Below, piece after piece: positions 8,194-17,582 of a DNA stretch of 40,545 bases; within the stretch, counting starts at the first letter, position 1; each line of letters starts with the position of its first letter. The position numbers and the translations under genes are program-made. This DNA is from Bacteroidales bacterium (lineage in GTDB: Bacteria > Bacteroidota > Bacteroidia > Bacteroidales > UBA7960): contig PWND01000115.1 of NCBI GenBank assembly GCA_003557965.1, positions 1-40,545 on the forward strand. Direction: 5' to 3'. The notes beneath the pieces were generated by a model. The model ran no database searches. It was not told where the DNA came from and was given only the letters and a program-made list of their open reading frames with translations.

Positions 8194-9098
8194 CTACTTG
8201 GGTATTTCAACAATATTAATTCTATCTAAGTCTTTATAGCCTAAACCTGCTTCATAACCTTTTTTAATCGTAAGAACATCTTCCGCGAAAAACCCAACCT
8301 GTATTGCACAATATTTATCAACAGCCACAGGGTCTGTGCCCGCTACAACTTTCATCGGGCTTACTATTTCTCCCGGTCCTCCCGGGCCATTTGTTGTTAT
8401 TACATGCGACACATCTGAAATAATTAAATCGGGTTTTCTTAGCAGGTTTAAATCTACAATGCTTTGTGCGAGAAAGTGAGGGTCGTTTCTTTCAGGGCCC
8501 TCCAAATGAAACTTCACATTTGAAGCGCGTGTATTTATGCCATCATGTTTTTCATAGCGTTTGTTAAAACAGTTAAGCTATGATGCTTTGCAATTGGAAT
8601 ATTAATAAAAACATCAACATTAAAAAACTCTTTCACTACTTCAAGCTCCCAGCTTATTGCTTTAGCTCCTTTTACATCTTTTACTACTTGAAAGTTCTCA
8701 TCATCAAATTCTGATGGGAAATGATTTGCCTCTATTGTCCTGGTTTTATTTATCACCTCTTTATATTCATCATAAAGCCCGCTTCTTTGCCAATATTCAG
8801 GAATTATATGCTGTAGAAAAACAACATCTGTGGCTCCGGCATCAAAAATCATTAATAATGCTGCTATTACAACATCCGGGTCAACATAGGCCCCTTTTTC
8901 CCTGAAACCTGAATTAACAAGTATGCCAACAGTATTTCCCGGTTGCACAAACCTTTCCATGCCTCCAAGAGTTTCAACTGCAATTTTTGTGTTTTCAAAA
9001 ACACTGTCACCTTTTACAGCAACAATATCAGGCGCTCGCCCTTTTGTCGCAATGCTTGAAATCAATGCAAGCAAAATAACTACAAATAACTTATTCAA
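8194..9098 (-). pseudogene. DUF362 domain-containing protein, split by an apparent single-base frameshift
   Basis: ORF 8535-9098 (ends ...AMKNMMA*) and ORF 8194-8517 are in adjacent frames. Inserting one C in the + strand near 8539-8541 (an extra G in the coding strand) gives AMKNMMGINTRASNVKFHLEGPERND... The span of 905 nt becomes 906, i.e. 302 codons. Confidence 0.8.
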
Positions 9099-10234
9099 TC
9101 TTTTAACTCCTTTTCCGTTAATGAGTAATTGATGTCTCTTTCTTTTTGATAATTAATTATAAAATTATAACAATCCTGATTTTTTCCAACAAGTTCCAAT
9201 GGTGAAACTCCTTTATTGCTATATTTATTTTTTAAAATCATATCAGCGCAAGCCGTTGCAACAAAGCCGGTAGTTCTGGCCATAGACGAAAGCCCTGTTA
9301 CGGCATCAAATTCATCATAAAGCTCATAAATAATTTCGGTTTTCTTATTATCCTTATAACCATTAATTACAATTCTCATTACTGTAAATTCATGTTCTTC
9401 CGGACCCAGCTTCCAGTTGTTAATTAAAATTTTACTGGTAAAATCAATCGGCCTTATAGCTGTATTATTAATTGTTAAAGGGTTTTTATCAAAGAAGCCC
9501 GCCTTTGCTAATGCCTTAACGAGAGAAATATGCCCGGGGTGCCTTAAAGTTTTTTCCTTCATAGATGGAATATTTTTCATTGTAGTTAGTAAAGACCTTA
9601 GCCCATCAGTAAAAAAAGCTTCTAAAGTGCCAACCTTGTCAAAATCCATCATTTCAACTTCACTCATTGCAGGCTTGGTAAGTATTTTGCCATTTTCTTT
9701 ATATCTTGCCGGGCGGGTATATTCTTCAATTACATCAACAGGAGAAAAAGGTGCTTTATAATAAAACGGATACGTCTTTGCTTTAGGCAAACCACCAACA
9801 ACATATTCGAACGATTCAATTTTCATTATTTCATTGTAGTAACCGGCAATAAGATTAGGAATACCCGGGGCAACGCCACAATCAGTGATGGCTATAACCC
9901 CATTTTCAGCAGCCAAATCATTTAAATCAAGAAAATTTTCCGGCATAAATGAAATATCAACAACATTTTTACCCGTTTCTATTATCTTTTTTAATGTATC
10001 ATAACCCATAAAGCCGGGAACAGCTGATATTACAAGGTCACAATCATTAATAAGCCCGCTTATTGACTCATCATTTTCAATATTTGCTTTTACAGTTTTT
10101 ATGGGAAACTTCTCAGATATTTTACTCAAAGAGCTGCCGCTTACATCAACAGCAGTAACTCTATATCCTTTACAAAGGTCTGCAATAATAGCTTTGCCTA
10201 CCATCCCCGCCCCAAGAACCAGAATTTTTTTCAT
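9095..10234 (-). CDS. Saccharopine dehydrogenase-family protein
   Basis: N-terminal Rossmann motif KKILVLGAGMVGKAIIADL; ITDCGVAPGIPNLIAGYY; SEVEMMDFDKVGTLEAFFTDGLRSLL; MKEKTLRHPGH. Confidence 0.9.
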   Translation of the reverse strand: MKKILVLGAGMVGKAIIADLCKGYRVTAVDVSGSSLSKISEKFPIKTVKANIENDESISGLINDCDLVISAVPGFMGYDTLKKIIETGKNVVDISFMPENFLDLNDLAAENGVIAITDCGVAPGIPNLIAGYYNEIMKIESFEYVVGGLPKAKTYPFYYKAPFSPVDVIEEYTRPARYKENGKILTKPAMSEVEMMDFDKVGTLEAFFTDGLRSLLTTMKNIPSMKEKTLRHPGHISLVKALAKAGFFDKNPLTINNTAIRPIDFTSKILINNWKLGPEEHEFTVMRIVINGYKDNKKTEIIYELYDEFDAVTGLSSMARTTGFVATACADMILKNKYSNKGVSPLELVGKNQDCYNFIINYQKERDINYSLTEKELKD

Positions 10235-10243
10235 GCTATATAA

Positions 10244-11404
10244 TTATTTGTTTTTCTTTGTTATCAATGTATTATAAATATTTTCCAAATCAACCTGTTT
10301 TTTGTTTATATCAAGATTTCTCTTAGCATAATCTTTTGCTGCAATCCCGATTTTTTTTCTAAGCTCAGGGTTTTCTGCAAGTAAAAGAATTTTTCCTGTA
10401 AGTGCATCAACATCCCACTCCTTAACTAAATAACCATTTTCTCCATCTGTTATTATCTCAGGGATGCCGGCATGATAAGTACTAACAACAGCCAGGCCTG
10501 AACTCATTGCCTCAAGCATAGTTCCCGGGATACCCTCCATATTTCCTTTTGAATCAGTAATACTTGGATGAACAAAAAAATCAGCATGCGACAGCATTTT
10601 AAGATGTCGCTCACTTCCATACTGGTATGGTGCATGCCATACAACTTGTTTTTCTAAACCCAGTTCTTTTATGCTTTTGTTTATTTTACTATAATTTCCA
10701 TATTTCCCTGTAAAATGTAATTTCAGAGGCAACTTGCTTTTATGTGCGCTTTTTTTAAATGCTTTAAGTAAAAACATGTGCCCTTTTTTGGGCTCAAGAC
10801 TACTTAAAAGGTATATATTTATCTCCTCATTACTACTGTAATCCCTGTCAATATCAAAAACCTTTGTGTCAAGGCCATGATAATGAATTTTTATTTTTTC
10901 ACCATGGCAACCTAAGGAAATAAGTGCCTTTTTCATACTGTGACTCATGGCAAGAATTATATCACTGTGAGCAAAAACCTTCTTCTGTAATTGCTTTTTG
11001 CCAATGCCAAAATTACTTTTTGGAAAACTTGAATAATCCCAACCATAAAAAGACACTACCTTAGGAACAGTTGAATTTTTTAAAACTTTGTAAAACATCA
11101 TCGCATCTGTTCCATAATGAAAATGTAATAATGATGGCTTTTCTGCCTCAATATGCTCTAAAACAAATTTTATTTGAGAGTTTGTTATATGTTTTAAAAA
11201 CTTGTACAATAAGTTATTTATCTTTAATCGTAAGCCTTTTGATTTTTCAATACTAAATATCTTATTAAAGCTAAATGACTTATGCGAAATTATTTCGCGA
11301 CATAAAACCTGCGGCTCAAATTCTTTATGATTTACAACCTGGTTGCCTATAAATGTTGCAGTGTAATGTAAATAACGGCCTGTTATATGAAATACTTTTC
11401 GCAT
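10244..11404 (-). CDS. Glycosyltransferase (GT4-type)
   Basis: HYHGLDTKVFD, SSLEPKKGHMFLLKAF, HPSITDSKGNMEGIPGTMLEAMSSGLAVVSTYHAGIPEIITDGENGYLV. Confidence 0.92.
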   Translation of the reverse strand: MRKVFHITGRYLHYTATFIGNQVVNHKEFEPQVLCREIISHKSFSFNKIFSIEKSKGLRLKINNLLYKFLKHITNSQIKFVLEHIEAEKPSLLHFHYGTDAMMFYKVLKNSTVPKVVSFYGWDYSSFPKSNFGIGKKQLQKKVFAHSDIILAMSHSMKKALISLGCHGEKIKIHYHGLDTKVFDIDRDYSSNEEINIYLLSSLEPKKGHMFLLKAFKKSAHKSKLPLKLHFTGKYGNYSKINKSIKELGLEKQVVWHAPYQYGSERHLKMLSHADFFVHPSITDSKGNMEGIPGTMLEAMSSGLAVVSTYHAGIPEIITDGENGYLVKEWDVDALTGKILLLAENPELRKKIGIAAKDYAKRNLDINKKQVDLENIYNTLITKKNK

Positions 11405-11440
11405 AATTTTTGCAAAATTTGATTAAATTGCCTGTTGTTA

Positions 11441-11460
11441 TATATTTTTAATAAAATATA
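11441..11460. repeat. AT-rich 20-bp palindrome in divergent intergenic region
   Basis: TATATTTT-TAAT-AAAATATA, 8-bp perfect arms. Confidence 0.6.
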
Positions 11461-11592
11461 AACCTGGTTTTAACTTCACTACAATAATAAATTCAATACA
11501 AAGTTATTGATTCAAAACCATTTATTTTTATAACTATTAATTTTATTTAGAAACATTAATAAAAAAAACTAAAAAACATTTGATATTTATTA

Positions 11593-11618
11593 TTGTTTAA
11601 TTAATTGAAATAACTTTG
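11593..11618 (+). promoter_or_regulatory. Bacteroidota-type promoter
   Basis: TTG at 11593-11595 and TAACTTTG at 11611-11618, upstream of ATG 11636. Confidence 0.5.
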
Positions 11619-11635
11619 CACACCTTTAAATCTAT

Positions 11636-12010
11636 ATGACAAAGAAAATTTTTTTATATAAGTTATTCTTTATTGCATTAATTCCTGCGGTATTATTTCT
11701 GTTTTATAATCAGAAAACAAATACTCACTATCACATATTAGATAATGGGCAGGTTATTGAACACTCACATCCATATAAAAACTCTGCAACACCTGGCAGT
11801 CCTTATCAAGAACACGAACACTCAAGCTCAGAGTTGATATTTCTATCCCTTTTATCAGAAATTACCGGAGCATTTATATTATTAGCAATACTAATTTCAG
11901 CACTAAACAAAAAGCTTGTATTTTATATCTCGCAAGTACAAGATATATATGTAAAATCTGTTTACCTTCTTACTGACAAAAAAAGAGGCCCACCTGTAAC
12001 AGCTTTCTAA
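11636..12010 (+). CDS. Small His-rich membrane-associated hypothetical protein
   Basis: 124 aa; NTHYHILDNGQVIEHSHPY and YQEHEHSSSE between two hydrophobic segments; followed by a TonB receptor gene on the same strand. Confidence 0.75.
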   Translation: MTKKIFLYKLFFIALIPAVLFLFYNQKTNTHYHILDNGQVIEHSHPYKNSATPGSPYQEHEHSSSELIFLSLLSEITGAFILLAILISALNKKLVFYISQVQDIYVKSVYLLTDKKRGPPVTAF

Positions 12011-12119
12011 CATTTTTACAACAAACAAATTCATTATCATATTAAGCATTGGTAGTTGCAATACTTGAATTTATTGAAACAAGTGCCGGCTTAATAAATA
12101 CCAAAATAATATCTTAAAT

Positions 12120-14363
12120 ATGAAAAACTATCTTTTTTTAATAATTACTCTATTAATAATAAACCTCAATTTATATTCGGAGTCATCTGACATGAGCCAG
12201 AGGCCACCAACTGATGCAAACATCTTTGGACATATTATAGATGCATCCACAGGCGAACATATTCCATTTATAACATTAAAGATTGAAGGGACACGTATTG
12301 CCGCCATAACTGATTATACCGGCCACTATTTTATTGCTAATATTCCGGAAGGAGAGCATACTTTGGTGGTTCAGGGTATGGGTTATGAAACGACGTATAA
12401 AACATTTGAAATAAAAGCCAGGCAAAGCCTGGAAGTTGATGTAGAAGTAATTCCCAGGGCTATAGATTTGAGTGAGATTGTAATTACGTCATCACCAACT
12501 CAAAGTGGTTTCAGGTACCAGCCAAACCAGGCTTTTTTTGGAGAAAATCTTCAGAAGCGTGGTGAAGCATCTTTTGGCGAAATGCTTAAACTTGAGCCGG
12601 GCTTAGCAATGCGTTCATTAGGGTCTATTACAAGCAGGCCTGTAATTCGCGGGCTTGATGGTGACCGCATTCTTGTTTTAGAAAACGGCGAACGCATGGG
12701 GGATGTTTCTGAAACCGCAGCAGATCATTCGATTTCACTTGACCCTTTAGCAGCAAGCCGTCTTGAGGTTGTCAGAGGACCGGCAAGCTTACTTTACGGT
12801 TCCAGTGCCCTTGGAGGTGTGGTTAATATTATGACCACCGATATCCCTGATGACTGGGAAAAAGGTTTTAGTGGTGTAGTTTCAGGACAGGGTGCTACAG
12901 TAAATTCTATGGGAGCCGGATTTGGACGGGCAACCTATGGCGCTGACAGCTGGGCAACAACAGCCAGAATGTCGTACAGAAAAGCCGGAAATATTAATAC
13001 CCCTGAAGGTGTTTTGGGCGGAACTTCCATGGAAAGTTATGATGGCGCATTTGGAGTTGGTTTTGGCCTTGACAATACCACTGGTGGAATTTCAGTTTCT
13101 CTTGCCGACCAAAATTATGAACTGCCTGAAGCACTTGATGATGACAACGAGAGAGTTGAAATTAGAATGCAGAGGATTGCACTTCAAGGCCGGGTTCAAA
13201 ATACTTATAATGGCTTTTTTGATAAATCTTTAATTCGCTTTAATGCTACCCAGCTAAATCAGCAGGAGTTGGAACTTGAATTTGAAGATGGCGCATGGGA
13301 CGAAGATATTGAGTTTGACTATGACAAAAAATCAATCAGCGCTTCCTTTATTGCCCAGCATAAGCCAATTGGAGTTTTCGACAGGGGGGCTTTTGGAATC
13401 AGTATTTTTGGCCATAATATGAATGTTTGTGGTGATGAAGCTTTCACTCCCGGTGAAAACAGGATTAATGCCGCATTATATACATACCAGGAAGTGCCGC
13501 TTAGTGGTATGATTCGCTTGCAGGCCGGGTTAAGGGTTGAATACCAATCAACAGAGGCTCTGCCAAATCAATTATTCCCTGATATTGACTCCAGCAGTGA
13601 CGACCTCAATTTTGCCGGTTCATTCGGATTAAATATAAGGCCGGATGAAAAATGGGAAATAGGAGGCCAATTCGCAAGAGCACACAGAACACCATCTGTT
13701 ACAGAGTTATATGCCAATGGTGTGCACATTGGAGCAGGAGTATTTGAAATCGGGAGCAGTGATTTAAAAAGTGAAATAGGACATGGTGGTGATTTATTTG
13801 CAAACTATCGCTCAGGCATGATTGAGTTTGAATTAGCAGGCTTTATTAATTATTACCGTAATTTTATTTTATTTCAAAGTATTGGAGAAATAGATGAAGA
13901 CTCCGGTTATGAAAAGTATAAATATATGCAGGATGAGGCAAGAATGAGAGGGGGCGAATTAACTGTTAATTTAATGCCGGTTGACAGGTTTGTAATCGGG
14001 ATGGGTATAGATTATGTTCAGGGACATAGAAACGGTGATGTTAAAGACCACCTACCGTTCATCCCACCATTAAGGTTCAGGGGCAATACAGAATATGATT
14101 TTGGGAATTTTTGGATTGGCGCAAATATATTAGTTGCTGCACAACAAGATAAAGTTGCACCAAATGAAAGCGTTACTGATGGTTATACTTTATTTGGAGC
14201 ACAGGCAGGATACAGGCTTAATTTTGCCGGTCAACAAGTCATTATTCTGCGTGGCGAAAACCTGCTTGACGTTGCATACCGGGATCATCTTTCAAGGGTT
14301 CAAAATAGAAATTATCCTATGCCGGGCAGAAATATAAACCTGGCATACAGGTGGTATTTCTAA
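12120..14363 (+). CDS. TonB-dependent receptor with CarboxypepD_reg-like N-terminal domain
   Basis: NIFGHIIDASTGEHIPFITLKIEGT; plug motif DPLAASRLEVVRGPASLLYGSSALGGVVNIMT; terminal barrel strand GRNINLAYRWYF. Confidence 0.95.
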   Translation: MKNYLFLIITLLIINLNLYSESSDMSQRPPTDANIFGHIIDASTGEHIPFITLKIEGTRIAAITDYTGHYFIANIPEGEHTLVVQGMGYETTYKTFEIKARQSLEVDVEVIPRAIDLSEIVITSSPTQSGFRYQPNQAFFGENLQKRGEASFGEMLKLEPGLAMRSLGSITSRPVIRGLDGDRILVLENGERMGDVSETAADHSISLDPLAASRLEVVRGPASLLYGSSALGGVVNIMTTDIPDDWEKGFSGVVSGQGATVNSMGAGFGRATYGADSWATTARMSYRKAGNINTPEGVLGGTSMESYDGAFGVGFGLDNTTGGISVSLADQNYELPEALDDDNERVEIRMQRIALQGRVQNTYNGFFDKSLIRFNATQLNQQELELEFEDGAWDEDIEFDYDKKSISASFIAQHKPIGVFDRGAFGISIFGHNMNVCGDEAFTPGENRINAALYTYQEVPLSGMIRLQAGLRVEYQSTEALPNQLFPDIDSSSDDLNFAGSFGLNIRPDEKWEIGGQFARAHRTPSVTELYANGVHIGAGVFEIGSSDLKSEIGHGGDLFANYRSGMIEFELAGFINYYRNFILFQSIGEIDEDSGYEKYKYMQDEARMRGGELTVNLMPVDRFVIGMGIDYVQGHRNGDVKDHLPFIPPLRFRGNTEYDFGNFWIGANILVAAQQDKVAPNESVTDGYTLFGAQAGYRLNFAGQQVIILRGENLLDVAYRDHLSRVQNRNYPMPGRNINLAYRWYF

Positions 14364-14390
14364 AAAACCAATAAACATTTATATCTTTGT

Positions 14391-14464
14391 AATCATTGAG
14401 GTTGTCTTAGTTGCTGCATAATGCTTATTGTTAAGCTTTCTCAACAGCCTCAATGATTTTTTTG
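14391..14464 (+). terminator. Long-stem hairpin with downstream T run (terminator or structured RNA)
   Basis: Arms AATCATTGAGGTTGT (14391-14405) and ACAGCCTCAATGATT (14444-14458) pair over 15 bp with one G-U wobble; T run follows. Confidence 0.55.
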
Positions 14465-14489
14465 TAAAGTTTAATCAAATATTCTATAA

Positions 14490-17294
14490 ATGGAAAACCA
14501 GAAAAAGATTTTTCTGCTTGATGCAATGGCTTTAATATACCGTGCATACTATGCTTTTAGCCGTAACCCCAGGGTAAACTCAAAAGGAACCAACACCTCC
14601 GCCGCTTTTGGGTTTATGAACTCATTGCTGGAGGTAATCAAAAAAGAAAAGCCTACTCACATGGCTGTGGCTTTTGACACTCTTGCACCTACACAAAGAC
14701 ACTCTGACTATATACACTACAAAAGCAACAGGGAAGAAACACCGGAAGACATTGTAAATATGCTTGATATTATTAAAGAGCTTATAAAAGGTCTTAATAT
14801 TTCCGTTTTGGAAGCTGATGGATACGAAGCTGATGATATAATTGGAACATTAGCAAAAAAAGCAGAAAAAAAGGGTTATAAAGTTTTTATGATGACCTCT
14901 GATAAAGACTTTGGCCAGCTTGTATCAGAAAACATATTTATGTATAAGCCTGCACAAAGAGGAAACGACATTGAAGTATGGGGTGTTAAAGAAGTATGCA
15001 AAAGATTTGAAATAAATCAACCGGAGCAACTAAAAGACATTTTAGGCCTATGGGGCGACTCATCAGATAATATACCTGGTGTGCCCGGTATTGGCGAAAA
15101 AAAGGCAAAAAAACTTATAGCAGAGTTTAACTCTGTTGAGAACTTATTGGAAAACATAGAGCAGGTTAAAGAAAAACGAAGCAGGGAGAGCCTGAAAAAA
15201 TACGCTGAACAGGCAACTTTATCAAAAAATCTGGCTACTATTATTCTTGATGTACCTATCGAATTTGAAGAGGAAAAATTAAAAATTGGCAAGCCCGACA
15301 AAGAAAAGCTTATGCCAATTCTGGAAGAGCTGGAGTTTAGAACCTTAGCCAAAAGATTATTTGAACAAAAACAACAATTGCCGGCTGAAAACGATAAAGA
15401 TAAAAAGTTAAAGCCGGGACAAATGGACCTTTTCTCCGGTAGTGAAGCTTTTGCCAATCCATATGACCTTGCTGTAGAAAAACTAAATAGTTTACTCAGT
15501 GAAAAATCATACCATAAGGTTAAATCAAAAGAGAAAATTATAGAGCTTGCAAAAAAACTTGAAAAAGCTGATTCTTTTTGCTTTGATACTGAAACAACCA
15601 GCCTTAGCTGTATAGACGCCGAACTGGTTGGAATTGCTTTTGCTGTCTCTCCTGGTGAAGCATGGTATGTGCCATTTCCGGAAAACAAAGAGCAGGCAAA
15701 AGAAATATTATATGAATTTAAAGATGTTTTTGAAAACAATAATATTGAAAAAGTCGGGCAAAACCTGAAGTTCGACATCAATATTCTGAGAAACTATGGT
15801 GTTGATGTTAAAGGCAAACTTTTTGACACAATGATTGCTCATTACTTGCTACAGCCTGATATGCGACATAATATGGAGTTGCTTGCTGAAACTTATCTTG
15901 ATTACACTGTTGTAAGCATAGAAGACCTTATTGGCAAAAAAGGGGCCTCGCAAAAAAGTATGCGCACCGTGCCTGAAGACCTTGCTACTGCATATGCTTG
16001 CGAAGATGCTGATATCACACTACAACTTAAAAGCCACTTTGAACCTTTACTGAAAAAACAAAAGCTTACTAAGCTTTTTGAAGAAGTTGAGTTGCCACTG
16101 GTGTTTGTTTTGGCAGAAATGGAATACTCTGGTGTAAATATTGACACCAGCGCTTTAAAAGATTTTTCACAAATACTGGATAAAGAAATAAAAGAAACAG
16201 AAAAGGAAATTTATTCAATTGCCGGTAAAGAATTCAATATTGCTTCTCCAAAGCAACTCGGTGAAGTATTATTTGATGACCTAAAAATAGTTTCAAAGCC
16301 AAAAAAAACAAAAACAAAGCAATATAGCACAGGGGAAGAAATTCTGGTAAAACTTGTTGACAAGCATCCCATAGTTGAAAAAATATTAACTTACAGAAGC
16401 TTAACCAAGCTAAAATCAACATACGTAGATGCTTTACCAAAGCTGTTAAACGAAAAAACGGGAAAGTTGCATGCTTCTTTTAATCAAACTATTGTTGCAA
16501 CCGGAAGGTTATCATCCAATAATCCCAATCTTCAAAATATTCCTATAAGGACAGAAAGAGGCAGGGAAATAAGAAAAGCTTTTGTTCCGGGAAAATCTGG
16601 CAATATTCTTATGGCGGCAGATTATTCACAAATTGAGCTGAGAATTATTGCATCACTGAGCAAGGATAGTTCGATGATAGAAGACTTTAATAAAGGCCTT
16701 GACATTCATGCTGCAACTGCTTCAAGGGTATGGGAAGTCAATATTGATGATGTTACTAAAGAAATGAGAAGGCGGGCAAAAACTGTAAACTTTGGAATAG
16801 TTTATGGAATTTCTGCTTTCGGATTGTCTGAAAGAATTAACATCCCAAGAGGCGAAGCTGCAGAAATAATTGAACAATACTTTAAGAAATATCCGGGAAT
16901 AAAAGAATATATGAGTGATACAATACAGTTTGCCAAAGATAATGGCTATGTGGAAACAATGAAGGGTAGAAGAAGATATGTCCCGGATATTAACAGTGCT
17001 AATGCCATTGTTAGAGGTTATGCTGAAAGAAATGCAATAAATGCACCTATACAGGGAACAGCTGCTGATATGATTAAGCTTGCAATGGTAAGCATTTACA
17101 ATGAGATGAAAGAAAAGAATTTAAAATCCAAAATGATTATGCAAGTTCATGATGAATTGGTTTTTGATACTCAAAAAGATGAGCTTGACATACTGATTCC
17201 CCTGGTTGAAAAGCGCATGAAAGATGCTATACCATTGGAAGTACCTGTTATTATTGATATAAATACAGGAAATAATTGGCTGGAAGCACACTAA
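14490..17294 (+). CDS. polA: DNA polymerase I
   Basis: 5'-nuclease domain (LLDAMALIYRAYYAF...SDNIPGVPGIGEKKAKKLI), 3'-5' exo-like domain (FCFDTETTS), Pol A motifs (MAADYSQIELRIIA, RRRAKTVNFGIVYGIS, MQVHDELVFD). Confidence 0.98.
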   Translation: MENQKKIFLLDAMALIYRAYYAFSRNPRVNSKGTNTSAAFGFMNSLLEVIKKEKPTHMAVAFDTLAPTQRHSDYIHYKSNREETPEDIVNMLDIIKELIKGLNISVLEADGYEADDIIGTLAKKAEKKGYKVFMMTSDKDFGQLVSENIFMYKPAQRGNDIEVWGVKEVCKRFEINQPEQLKDILGLWGDSSDNIPGVPGIGEKKAKKLIAEFNSVENLLENIEQVKEKRSRESLKKYAEQATLSKNLATIILDVPIEFEEEKLKIGKPDKEKLMPILEELEFRTLAKRLFEQKQQLPAENDKDKKLKPGQMDLFSGSEAFANPYDLAVEKLNSLLSEKSYHKVKSKEKIIELAKKLEKADSFCFDTETTSLSCIDAELVGIAFAVSPGEAWYVPFPENKEQAKEILYEFKDVFENNNIEKVGQNLKFDINILRNYGVDVKGKLFDTMIAHYLLQPDMRHNMELLAETYLDYTVVSIEDLIGKKGASQKSMRTVPEDLATAYACEDADITLQLKSHFEPLLKKQKLTKLFEEVELPLVFVLAEMEYSGVNIDTSALKDFSQILDKEIKETEKEIYSIAGKEFNIASPKQLGEVLFDDLKIVSKPKKTKTKQYSTGEEILVKLVDKHPIVEKILTYRSLTKLKSTYVDALPKLLNEKTGKLHASFNQTIVATGRLSSNNPNLQNIPIRTERGREIRKAFVPGKSGNILMAADYSQIELRIIASLSKDSSMIEDFNKGLDIHAATASRVWEVNIDDVTKEMRRRAKTVNFGIVYGISAFGLSERINIPRGEAAEIIEQYFKKYPGIKEYMSDTIQFAKDNGYVETMKGRRRYVPDINSANAIVRGYAERNAINAPIQGTAADMIKLAMVSIYNEMKEKNLKSKMIMQVHDELVFDTQKDELDILIPLVEKRMKDAIPLEVPVIIDINTGNNWLEAH

Positions 17295-17468
17295 GTTTAC
17301 CACATAATCCTGTATAAGAATAAAGTGTTGAAATAATCCGGATAGCTTAATGATGTTAACTCTTTTGCCATCCTCAGTATTACATCGTTTATTTTTATTT
17401 CCCCTCATTTTTTTGTATTTTTGTATTTTATTGACTATTAATGCTTTATGCATTATTGAAAATATTTT

Positions 17469-17504
17469 TAAAGCCCGTTTAATATTTATTAACAGGCTTT
17501 TTTT
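17469..17504 (+). terminator. Rho-independent-like hairpin downstream of polA
   Basis: AAAGCCcGTTtaata...ttaACaGGCTTT followed by TTTT. Confidence 0.55.
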
Positions 17505-17582
17505 AACAAAATTCTTATATTAGAAGTTATAAATAAGTGTACTTTTTAAGTATAATTAAATTGAACTAAAAAAAATAACAAA

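Noticed and set aside
9095-9098. 4-bp overlap between the saccharopine dehydrogenase-like gene and the DUF362 gene
   Set aside because: Ordinary ATGA-type translational coupling within an operon.
15017-15781. 254-aa minus-strand ORF antisense to polA
   Set aside because: Ser/Phe-rich low-complexity shadow translation of a well-supported polA frame; no signal peptide or recognisable motif.
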